64,000 nucleotides of DNA from Desulfuromonas soudanensis (GTDB lineage: Bacteria; Desulfobacterota; Desulfuromonadia; Desulfuromonadales; WTL). Below, piece by piece: positions 9,533 through 16,319 of this stretch. Position numbers and translations under genes: made by a program. Every line of letters starts with the position of its first letter. The first letter of the stretch is position 1. The notes below the pieces were generated by a model. The model was given only the letters and a program-made list of their open reading frames with translations, searched no databases and was not told the origin of the DNA. The DNA lies in NCBI RefSeq assembly GCF_001278055.1, contig NZ_CP010802.1, forward strand, positions 1,837,504 to 1,901,503, read 5' to 3'.

Positions 9533-9724
9533 TCAGAGGGCCTTGGTTACGGCACCGGAACGGATACAGCGGGTGCAGACCTTGATGGAGCGCACGGTAC
9601 CGTTTTTGAGGGCCTTGACTTTTTGAAGGTTGGGGAGCCAGACCTTCCGGGTTTTGTTATGTGCATGGCTGACATTGTTGCCGGTTGTCCGCCCTTTTCC
9701 GCAGATTTCACAGACTCTGGACAT
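9533..9724 (-). CDS. rpmB: 50S ribosomal protein L28
   Basis: A large-subunit ribosomal protein of 63 residues. The N-terminal [21 protein letters not shown] and the [12 protein letters not shown] stretch are diagnostic. Two CxxC pairs (Cys5/8 and CTRC near 51-54) indicate the zinc-binding form of L28 (C+ form) rather than the cysteine-free paralogue made under zinc limitation. A GGAGG site precedes the ATG. It is monocistronic, with its own promoter at 9757-9785 and the terminator at 9474-9520. Confidence 0.97.
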   Translation of the reverse strand: MSRVCEICGKGRTTGNNVSHAHNKTRKVWLPNLQKVKALKNGTVRSIKVCTRCIRSGAVTKAL

Positions 9725-9756
9725 TTTCTTTGACCTCCTGGAAGTTTAGATCCGGA

Positions 9757-9785
9757 TAGATATCATGGCTGCGGGGAAATTGCAA
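9757..9785 (-). promoter_or_regulatory. sigma70-type promoter of rpmB
   Basis: Reading the minus strand, TTGCAA (9785-9780), 17 bases, then TATCTA (9762-9757), 33 bases before the rpmB start. Both boxes match consensus at four or five of six positions with ideal spacing. Confidence 0.6.
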
Positions 9786-9815
9786 CCATTTTTATGGCGG
9801 GACTGGTGCAGTCCC

Positions 9816-11177
9816 TCATTTGACGGGCTTTAATCGCCGATAAATCTGGCTGGCCGTGGAAAACCCCGCGAGGACCTCGCCGGTGGCGGCCAGGGACGGC
9901 AGAATCCCAGGGCCATGGCAAAGAAGGAGGTTGCCGCGCAGGCGCATGCCGTTGCGGGCGCCGAGGAACCGGGCCCCGCTCTTCTGCGGGCCGGCTTCCC
10001 CCGCGGCCTGAGGGTGCGCCGCCTGCAAGGTATATCGGCCAAAGGGGAAGAGCCGCGGCGACAGACGACGGACGATCTCCTTGACGCTGGCCTCGTCGGC
10101 GGCGTCGGCCTGCCAGGGGAGGTCGATGGAACAGTGGACCTGGGCCTCCCGCGCAGTCAGGGTCAGGCGCAGGGGGGGCGCCCCGGCAAGGATCACCCGC
10201 GGGGCGATGAGGGGAGAGACCAGGGAGTCGTCGAGAGCTGTGGAGAACTGGGTCCTCCGCCGGGGTGAGGCGGAGACCTTGTTTCGCAGCTTCTCCGGCA
10301 GCAGAGGGAGTGCCTCGGGACTTCCGAGAATGAAGTGATCGGCGCTGCAGCGCGCTCCGCTGCGCAGGATGGCGCTGCGCAGGGTCTTCCCGGCGAAATC
10401 GAGGGATTGCACCTGGGTCAGGTCCCCGATCTCGCCGTGAAACTGCTCATACCGGTGGCCGAGGAGATCGTCGAGGCCCGAAGGGGAGACGTCGCGGCTG
10501 CGAATGGCATTGCTCCACAGCAGGGCCCCTTCGGCGACGGAGAGCTCTTCCGGCGGGGTCATGGCCAGCCCGGCAAAGAGTGCGTTGAGGGCAGCCCCTG
10601 CGGGGTCGCCGGCAAAGGGGAGGAGGACCTCGCTCAGCGGGCGCATCATCCCCTTGGCCCTTAGACCCGAGAAGAGCCGCCGGGTGGTGAACTTGAGACG
10701 GCTGCCGACGCCGAAGAGGGGGAGCCCTCCGCTACGCCACAGCACCTTTTCCAACTCCTGGCCGAGAAGATCGAGTCTTGCCAGGGCGGAGAGAACGTCC
10801 CGATGGCTTGCGGGGAATTCCCGGCGCACTTCCTCTTCAAGGGGGGAAGAGCCGTTGATCTCGAGTCGGCTCTCTTCGGTAATGACCTGAAAGGGGGTGG
10901 GGGGGGTGAAGCAGGCCCTCCCGCCGAGACTCTCGAGGAGTTGTTCGAGGTGGAAGGACGACTGGAACCAGGGGTGACCGGAGGGCCGTTGTCCCTGCAG
11001 GGTAAGAACACGGCAGCCGCGTTTGGCGAGGATCACCCCGGCGATGCGCGAGGCAAGACAGTCACCGAGGATAATGACCTGGTAATGGTGTGAGGCCCCC
11101 GATCTCCCCGCCCCCGGGGAGGAGGTCGGCCTTGGCGGGCGCTGCCGGCTGGTGGTTCCTATGTCGGTTTTTTCCAT
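9816..11177 (-). CDS. FAD/NAD(P)-binding oxidoreductase-like protein of unknown function
   Basis: A 453-residue protein that I cannot assign to a characterised family. After about 30 disordered Pro/Ser/Arg-rich residues it has a beta-alpha-beta start (YQVIILGDCLASRIAGVILAKRGCRVLTL) like the dinucleotide-binding fold of phytoene-desaturase or amine-oxidase flavoproteins, but the usual GxGxxG is degenerate (GDCLAS). The C terminus (ARNGMRLRGNLLLCHGPGILPSLAATGEVLAG) resembles the final FAD-contacting segment of those enzymes, where the flavin-binding helix follows a conserved Gly-rich turn. No clear ribosome-binding site precedes ATG 11177, so the true start may be further inside. It lies downstream of purM-purN and the DUF523 gene on the same strand. 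Confidence 0.7.
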   Translation of the reverse strand: MEKTDIGTTSRQRPPRPTSSPGAGRSGASHHYQVIILGDCLASRIAGVILAKRGCRVLTLQGQRPSGHPWFQSSFHLEQLLESLGGRACFTPPTPFQVITEESRLEINGSSPLEEEVRREFPASHRDVLSALARLDLLGQELEKVLWRSGGLPLFGVGSRLKFTTRRLFSGLRAKGMMRPLSEVLLPFAGDPAGAALNALFAGLAMTPPEELSVAEGALLWSNAIRSRDVSPSGLDDLLGHRYEQFHGEIGDLTQVQSLDFAGKTLRSAILRSGARCSADHFILGSPEALPLLPEKLRNKVSASPRRRTQFSTALDDSLVSPLIAPRVILAGAPPLRLTLTAREAQVHCSIDLPWQADAADEASVKEIVRRLSPRLFPFGRYTLQAAHPQAAGEAGPQKSGARFLGARNGMRLRGNLLLCHGPGILPSLAATGEVLAGFSTASQIYRRLKPVK

Positions 11178-11237
11178 GGGCTGTCAAGAACCTGGGTAAG
11201 GGAGGCGAGACCGGGCCGGGGGATCTTTGCTGTCAGG

Positions 11238-11687
11238 TCAGATATCGTCTTCGCTGCAGAGACTCAGGCCGTTTCGCTGCAGCAGGGCGCTGGTGACCCC
11301 CTGGCCGGCAATAATCGTCTCCTCGAGGTAGACCTGGTGCACTCCGCAGGAGGGGCTGCGTTCTTTGAAGAGCGCCAAGGTGGCGCCGCTGATCCGGGCA
11401 ATCTTCAGGACCTCGGCTGCCCCGCGCAGGAAAGGGGCGTTCATTTCGTCCCCGACGCGATTGACCACCGTGCCTTTGCCGTCGAGAAGGTCCCGGCCGT
11501 CGCCTTTGGAAAAGAAGGTGGCCGGACGGGGGGTCGAAAGCCCCGCCAGTTGCTCGGGGCAGACGGGGATCGGTACCAGCCCTTGCGCCTTGAGAAAGTC
11601 GAGGACCTTCTGGTTGCATTTCGTTTGACCATCGTAGCGGGTGAGCAGGCCGAGGAGGCAGGCGCTCACCAGAATCGGCCGTGACAT
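11238..11687 (-). CDS. DUF523 domain-containing protein
   Basis: A 149-residue protein of the DUF523 (YbbK-type) family, whose biochemical role is not established. The hallmarks are present: N-terminal SACLLGLLTRYDGQTK, PVCPEQLAGLSTPR, and KERSPSCGV near the end. The conserved cysteines (Cys in SACLLG, CPE and SPSCG) suggest a metal or Fe-S site, but this is inference. It starts 41 bases after purN and probably shares its transcript. Confidence 0.88.
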   Translation of the reverse strand: MSRPILVSACLLGLLTRYDGQTKCNQKVLDFLKAQGLVPIPVCPEQLAGLSTPRPATFFSKGDGRDLLDGKGTVVNRVGDEMNAPFLRGAAEVLKIARISGATLALFKERSPSCGVHQVYLEETIIAGQGVTSALLQRNGLSLCSEDDI

Positions 11688-11728
11688 GATCCCTCCGGTG
11701 TTGCAGCTTCCGCTGATGGAGCCGCCGG

Positions 11729-12385
11729 CTAAAGGGGCGGGTGGACCAGGACTTCGCTGCCGGGGGGGAGGGGGGGCTCGATGCGGACCCGGCGGCCGTC
11801 GATGCGCAACCGTCCCTGGGCGAAGAGCTCAATGGCCCTCGGGTAGATGCGGTGTTCCTGCTCGAGGATTCTCGCCGAAAGGGACTCTTCGGTGTCGTCG
11901 TCGAGGATGGGAACGACCGCCTGAATGACGATCGGTCCGGTATCGACTCCGCCGTCGACGAAGTGGACGGTGGCTCCGGTGACGCGGGCGCCGTATTCGA
12001 GGGCTTTGCGCTGGACGTGCAGGCCGGGAAAGGCGGGGAGGAGCGCCGGATGAATGTTCATGATCCGGCCCGGGAAGGCATCGAGGAAGACGTCGGAGAT
12101 CAGACGCATGAAGCCGGCGAGAACGATGAGTTCGACCCCGGCCTCGAGCAGGGCGGCGACGACGGCGCGGTCGAAATCCTCACGGGTGGGAAAGTTGCGG
12201 TGGTCGATGCACAGGGCGGGAATCCCGGCATTTCGGGCCCGCTGCAGGGCTCCGGAATCGGGTTTGTTGCTGATGACCACGGATATTTCCGCCGCCAGGG
12301 AGCCGTCCCGGCAGCGATCGATGATCGCTTGCAGGTTGGACCCTCCTCCCGATGCCAGGCATCCCAGCCGCAGTCTCTCCGTCAC
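11729..12385 (-). CDS. purN: phosphoribosylglycinamide formyltransferase
   Basis: Transfers a formyl group from 10-formyl-THF to GAR, the third step of purine synthesis. I chose GTG 12385, behind an AGGGGGAG site just after purM, giving 218 residues starting VTERLRLGCLASGGGSNL; the open frame extends further upstream into purM without homology. Catalytic residues are seen in MNIHPALLPAFPG (Asn and His) and in HFVDGGVDTGPI (Asp). It is co-transcribed with purM, 19 bases upstream, so adjacent enzymes of the same pathway are made together. Confidence 0.94.
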   Translation of the reverse strand: MTERLRLGCLASGGGSNLQAIIDRCRDGSLAAEISVVISNKPDSGALQRARNAGIPALCIDHRNFPTREDFDRAVVAALLEAGVELIVLAGFMRLISDVFLDAFPGRIMNIHPALLPAFPGLHVQRKALEYGARVTGATVHFVDGGVDTGPIVIQAVVPILDDDTEESLSARILEQEHRIYPRAIELFAQGRLRIDGRRVRIEPPLPPGSEVLVHPPL

Positions 12386-12404
12386 CGCTCCCCCTGTCAC
12401 CGGC

Positions 12405-13454
12405 TCAGACCAACTCGACCTGTTCGTCGCTCTCGCCGCTCTTGACGATCTCGCCGATGAGGTAGGCCTTTTCATTGAGCCCGCCGAGGCGTCCCAGGAT
12501 GTCGTCCGTATCTTTTTTGGGAACGACCAGGGTCATGCCGATGCCGTAATTGAAGGTGCGGTACATCTCCAGTTCATCGATATTGCCCCCCTGGCGGAGG
12601 AGTTCGAAAATCGGCAGTTTCGGCCAGCTGTCCTTGCGGATGATGGCACGGCAGTGCTTGGGGAGGACCCGGGGGAGATTTTCGACGATGCCGCCGCCGG
12701 TGATGTGGGCCATTCCCTTGACCTGGAAATCCCGCAGCAGGTTGAGAATCGTCTTGACGTAGATGCGTGTCGGGGTCATGAGTTCTTCCCCGAGGGGCTT
12801 TTCGAGTCCGGGAAGAACGGCGTCGATCCCCAGACCCATCCGCTCGAAAAAGACTTTCCGGGCCAGAGAGTAGCCGTTGGAATGAAGGCCGGTGGAGGCG
12901 AGGCCGATCACCTGGTCGCCGACGGTGATCGAGGAACCGTCGATGATTTTGCTGTCGTCCACCACCCCGACGGTGAATCCGGCGAGGTCGTATTCTCCTT
13001 CGCCGTACATCCCGGGCATTTCGGCCGTTTCTCCGCCGATCAGGGCGCAGCCGGCCTGGATGCAGCCGTCGGAGATCCCCTTGACGATCTGCACCGCTTT
13101 TTCCGGCGAGAGTTTGCCGGTGGCCAGGTAATCGAGGAAGAAGAGCGGCTCGGCCCCCTGGACGATGACGTCGTTGACGCACATGGCGACCAGATCGATC
13201 CCCACCGTGTCGTGCCTGTCCATCATGAAGGCGAGTTTGAGTTTGGTGCCGACGCCGTCGGTGGAAGAAACCAGAATCGGTTTCTTGTACTTGTCGGCGT
13301 GGAGGGAAAAGAGCCCGCCGAAACCGCCGATGTCGGTGAGGACCTCGGGGCGCGAGGTGGCCTTGACCAGCGGTTTGATCATCTGGACAAAACGATTGCC
13401 GGCATCAATGTCGACGCCGGCATCCTTATAAGTCACTTTATTGTCTGTCGCCAA
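12405..13454 (-). CDS. purM: phosphoribosylformylglycinamidine cyclo-ligase
   Basis: AIR synthetase, the fifth purine step, which closes the imidazole ring using ATP. It has 349 residues and starts at TTG 13454, nine bases after an AGGAG site. Family motifs are YKDAGVDIDAGNRFV near the N terminus, STDGVGTKLKLA, the conserved GGETAEMPGMY, and GGGIVENLPRVLP towards the C-terminal half. It is the first gene of the minus-strand group purM-purN-DUF523, transcribed from the promoter at 13487-13515. Confidence 0.96.
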   Translation of the reverse strand: MATDNKVTYKDAGVDIDAGNRFVQMIKPLVKATSRPEVLTDIGGFGGLFSLHADKYKKPILVSSTDGVGTKLKLAFMMDRHDTVGIDLVAMCVNDVIVQGAEPLFFLDYLATGKLSPEKAVQIVKGISDGCIQAGCALIGGETAEMPGMYGEGEYDLAGFTVGVVDDSKIIDGSSITVGDQVIGLASTGLHSNGYSLARKVFFERMGLGIDAVLPGLEKPLGEELMTPTRIYVKTILNLLRDFQVKGMAHITGGGIVENLPRVLPKHCRAIIRKDSWPKLPIFELLRQGGNIDELEMYRTFNYGIGMTLVVPKKDTDDILGRLGGLNEKAYLIGEIVKSGESDEQVELV

Positions 13455-13755
13455 TGCCTTAAGCTCCTTGTGTCAAAGTCGCTAACTATTAAATCAATTG
13501 AGGCTGGTTTGTCAACGGCAAAGTCCCCCGGAAGGTGGTTTCCGCTATCCTTCTTTCTCTCCTGCGCCCTTCCTGGGCGGGGCCGTCTCCCCTCGGTCTC
13601 CTGCCGGGGCGACTACCGGCGGGCGGGACCGCCGTCCGGGCCGTTTATCCCTTTACAGACCAGGGGTGGCTGTCATATCCTGTGAACCGTTTTCAGGCAT
13701 TCCTTTGATTTTTCTTCCTCCTTTGGCGGGGATTCCGAGGCCGGCGGCGCCCTTC
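13455..13755. other. non-coding divergent region between purM and rimI
   Basis: About 300 bases between divergent genes. It contains the purM promoter near the purM end. The rest is GC-rich with an open plus-strand frame that merges into rimI but has no recognisable protein signature; I see no RNA gene or repeat. Confidence 0.6.
13487..13515 (-). promoter_or_regulatory. sigma70-type promoter of purM-purN
   Basis: On the minus strand a perfect TTGACA (13515-13510), 17 bases, then TTAATA (13492-13487), 32 bases before the purM start. I saw no obvious PurR-like palindrome beside it. Confidence 0.6.
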
Positions 13756-14238
13756 ATGGATAACCCTTTAAATTCCATTCTTATCCGCCCGATGGAGAGG
13801 ACCGACCTCTCCGAGGTGGTGGCGATCGAAGCTCTTTGTCACGACCACCCCTGGTCCGAGGCCCTCTTCCTTCGCGAACTGGAAAACCCCGTCGCCCGCA
13901 TCGACATCGGGGAACTGGGCGGCAGTATCGCCGGTTTCCTCTGCTCCTGGACGGTTGCCGACGAAGTGGAAATCCACGATGTGGTCACCGCACCTGCTTT
14001 TCGTCGACAGGGAGTGGCGGTCGCCCTGCTCCGGCATCTTCTTGCCCGGGGGCGCGGTGAGGGGGCCGAACGAGTCGTTCTTGAGGTCCGGGTCGGCAAC
14101 GTCTCCGCCATCGCCCTCTACAGCCGCTTCGGATTCAGGGGGACCGGGAGGCGGAAGGGATATTATTCAGATGGTGAGGATGCCCTGCTGATGGAGTTGT
14201 CACTCCTGACCGATTCCGCCGCCACAGGACCCCGCTGA
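13756..14238 (+). CDS. rimI: ribosomal-protein-alanine N-acetyltransferase
   Basis: A GNAT acetyltransferase that modifies the N terminus of ribosomal protein S18 in E. coli. It has 160 residues from ATG 13756; a longer reading to 13498 adds no family similarity. The pattern ILIRPMERTDLSEVVAIE, HDHPWSEALFLRELENP (typical RimI), the acetyl-CoA loop RRQGVAVALL and the C-terminal NVSAIALYSRFGF are clear. The start lacks a good ribosome-binding site, so a later start is possible. It precedes pyrK by 96 bases. Confidence 0.85.
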   Translation: MDNPLNSILIRPMERTDLSEVVAIEALCHDHPWSEALFLRELENPVARIDIGELGGSIAGFLCSWTVADEVEIHDVVTAPAFRRQGVAVALLRHLLARGRGEGAERVVLEVRVGNVSAIALYSRFGFRGTGRRKGYYSDGEDALLMELSLLTDSAATGPR

Positions 14239-14334
14239 ACCGCACCTGGCGCCGCTGTCCCCAGGGAACCGGCGGAAAAAACCTGCCATAGTCCAGACTC
14301 TGATACCCATGCGATTCAACCTGGAGCCCGTTGC

Positions 14335-15198
14335 ATGAAAAACTACAAAACCATCGTTCTTGCCAACCAGGAGATTACTTCCGGCACCTTCCGGATGCGT
14401 ATTCTCACGCCGGGTTTTGCCGGCACCGTTACCCCCGGGCAGTTCGTCATGCTGCGTCCGGCGCTGGCACTGCCGACCTTGCTCCGCCGCCCCTTCGGCA
14501 TCTTTCGCGTCGGCTGTCTGCCGGCCGAATGCGACGGCCTGCCGGCACGGGAGTACCTGGAGATCCTTTACAAGGTGGTGGGGGAGGGGACGCGCATCCT
14601 CAGCGAACTCCACCAGGGGGACCGGGTGGAACTCCTCGGTCCCCTGGGGAAGGGTTTCGATCTCGGCGTGCCGGGACGGGAGAAGATTCTGGTCGGTGGC
14701 GGCATCGGCCTGGTCCCCCTCTTCATGCTCGGCGAGGCCCTGATCTCCCGCGGAGACCGGGTCCGGCTGCTGATGGGGGGACGAGGTCGCGACGATATCC
14801 TCGCCGTGACCGAGTTCGAGCGTTCGGGGGTCGAAACCTACGTTTCCACCGATGACGGCACCCTCGGCGAGGAGGGATTCGTTACCCGGGTCCTGGAGCG
14901 CAAGCTCGGCAAATATCCCGAAGCCGAAGTCTTTGCCTGCGGACCGATGCCGATGCTCTCGGCGGTGGAGAAGATCTGCCGCGGCCGCGGCGTGCCCCTG
15001 CAGGTCTCTCTGGAGGCCCACATGGCCTGCGGCGTCGGCGCCTGCCTCGGCTGCGTCGTCAAGGGGGTCGGCCACAGCGAGACCCGACCCCGTTATCTCT
15101 GCACCTGCAAGGCCGGGCCGGTCTTCGACTCCAGTGATCTCGACTGGGGGAAAGCCGCGGTTTCAAAAGGTTCCTGTGCCGAGGGAGGGTGCAAGTGA
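14335..15198 (+). CDS. pyrK: dihydroorotate dehydrogenase electron-transfer subunit
   Basis: The FAD and [2Fe-2S] subunit that passes electrons from PyrD (B form) to NAD+. It has 287 residues: an N-terminal ferredoxin-reductase-like FAD domain (PGQFVMLRPA, LLRRPFGIFR), an NAD-binding domain (VGGGIGLVPLF) and a C-terminal cluster with Cys232, Cys237, Cys240 and Cys256, matching the PyrK spacing CX4CX2CX15C. A GGAG site precedes the ATG. It ends in a TGATG overlap region with pyrD, so the two subunits of the heterotetramer are translationally coupled. Confidence 0.95.
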   Translation: MKNYKTIVLANQEITSGTFRMRILTPGFAGTVTPGQFVMLRPALALPTLLRRPFGIFRVGCLPAECDGLPAREYLEILYKVVGEGTRILSELHQGDRVELLGPLGKGFDLGVPGREKILVGGGIGLVPLFMLGEALISRGDRVRLLMGGRGRDDILAVTEFERSGVETYVSTDDGTLGEEGFVTRVLERKLGKYPEAEVFACGPMPMLSAVEKICRGRGVPLQVSLEAHMACGVGACLGCVVKGVGHSETRPRYLCTCKAGPVFDSSDLDWGKAAVSKGSCAEGGCK

Positions 15199-15221
15199 TG
15201 TCCTGTCAGGAGAAGAAGACC

Positions 15222-16145
15222 ATGAACGTCGTCCGTCCCAGCCTCGCCGTCGAGATCGCCGGAATCAGAATGAAAAACCCGGTCATGCCCGCCTCGGGAA
15301 CCTTCGGCTACGGCGAGGAATACGCCCCCTATTTCGATCTCGGCCGTCTCGGCGCCATCGTCACCAAGGGGCTCTCCCTGAATCCCAAGGCCGGCAATCC
15401 GACGCCGCGCATCGCCGAGACCACCAGCGGTATGCTCAACGCCATCGGGTTGCAGAACGTGGGGATAGAGGCCTTTCTCGCCGACAAGGTCGCCTATTAC
15501 CAGAACTTCGACGTTCCGGTGATCGCCAATTTCTTCGGCAACACCCTCGAGGAATACGGCGAGGTGGCTCGGCGCCTCTCCGACATCCCGGAAATTTCCG
15601 CCGTCGAGCTCAATATCTCCTGCCCCAACGTCAAGCAGGGGGGGATCGTCTTCGGCACCGATCCGAGAGCCGCCGCCCAAGTGGTGGCCCTGGTGCGCAA
15701 GTCCCTCAACAAGCCGCTGATCGTCAAGCTCACCCCCAACGTCACCGACATCACCGTCATCGCCCGCGCCGCCGAAGAAGCCGGGGCCGACGCCATCAGC
15801 TGCATCAATACCCTCACCGGCATGGCCATCGACGTCAGGACCCGCAGACCGAAAATCGCCAACCGCACCGGCGGTCTCTCCGGCCCCGCCATCCGCCCGG
15901 TGGCGGTGCGCATGGTTCATCAGGTGGTGCAGGCGGTGAAAATACCGGTCATCGGCATCGGCGGCATCACCTGCGCCCGGGACGCCCTGGAGTTTCTCAT
16001 CGTCGGTGCCAGGGCGGTGCAGGTCGGCACCGCCAACTTCATCGATCCCGGGGTCATGCCGGATATCATCGACGGACTCGAGGCCTTCTGTCTTGAGGAG
16101 GGGATCGCCGACATCAACGACCTGATCGGATCGTTGCAGCTGTAG
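15222..16145 (+). CDS. pyrD: dihydroorotate dehydrogenase B, catalytic subunit
   Basis: Oxidises dihydroorotate to orotate using FMN, in pyrimidine synthesis. I chose ATG 15222, nine bases after AGGAG; an earlier ATG at 15198 overlaps the pyrK stop and is a plausible alternative. The 307 residues carry KNPVMPASGTFGYG, the catalytic Cys134 in NISCPNVKQGG (Cys marks class 1B rather than the Ser of class 2), and the FMN phosphate site GIGGI followed by GARAVQVGTANF. The presence of pyrK immediately upstream confirms the NAD-linked B type. Confidence 0.95.
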   Translation: MNVVRPSLAVEIAGIRMKNPVMPASGTFGYGEEYAPYFDLGRLGAIVTKGLSLNPKAGNPTPRIAETTSGMLNAIGLQNVGIEAFLADKVAYYQNFDVPVIANFFGNTLEEYGEVARRLSDIPEISAVELNISCPNVKQGGIVFGTDPRAAAQVVALVRKSLNKPLIVKLTPNVTDITVIARAAEEAGADAISCINTLTGMAIDVRTRRPKIANRTGGLSGPAIRPVAVRMVHQVVQAVKIPVIGIGGITCARDALEFLIVGARAVQVGTANFIDPGVMPDIIDGLEAFCLEEGIADINDLIGSLQL

Positions 16146-16186
16146 GGCGGTGACGGGTGACGGGATAAAATAGAAACAGGATTTTT

Positions 16187-16263
16187 AGCCACCAAGACAC
16201 GGAGGCACCAAGAAAATCCCCAAAAACGCTCGGTCTCCTTGGTGTCTTGGTGCCTTGGTGGCA
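16187..16263. repeat. imperfect inverted repeat of the CCACCAAGACACNNNGGCACCAAG type
   Basis: A left arm (about 16188-16212) with CCACCAAG and GGCACCAAG faces a right arm (about 16234-16262) with CTTGGTG repeated three times and GGTGGC. The arms are near reverse complements with a 20-base middle. It fills most of the gap between pyrD and the next gene and looks like a degenerate non-autonomous element. Similar-looking elements of a different sequence class occur at 35732 and 49637. Confidence 0.7.
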
Positions 16264-16319
16264 AATTTTGCCTTTTGAAACAAAGTCAAATTCAAGTGAC
16301 TCAAGAGCCGTTGCCGCCT

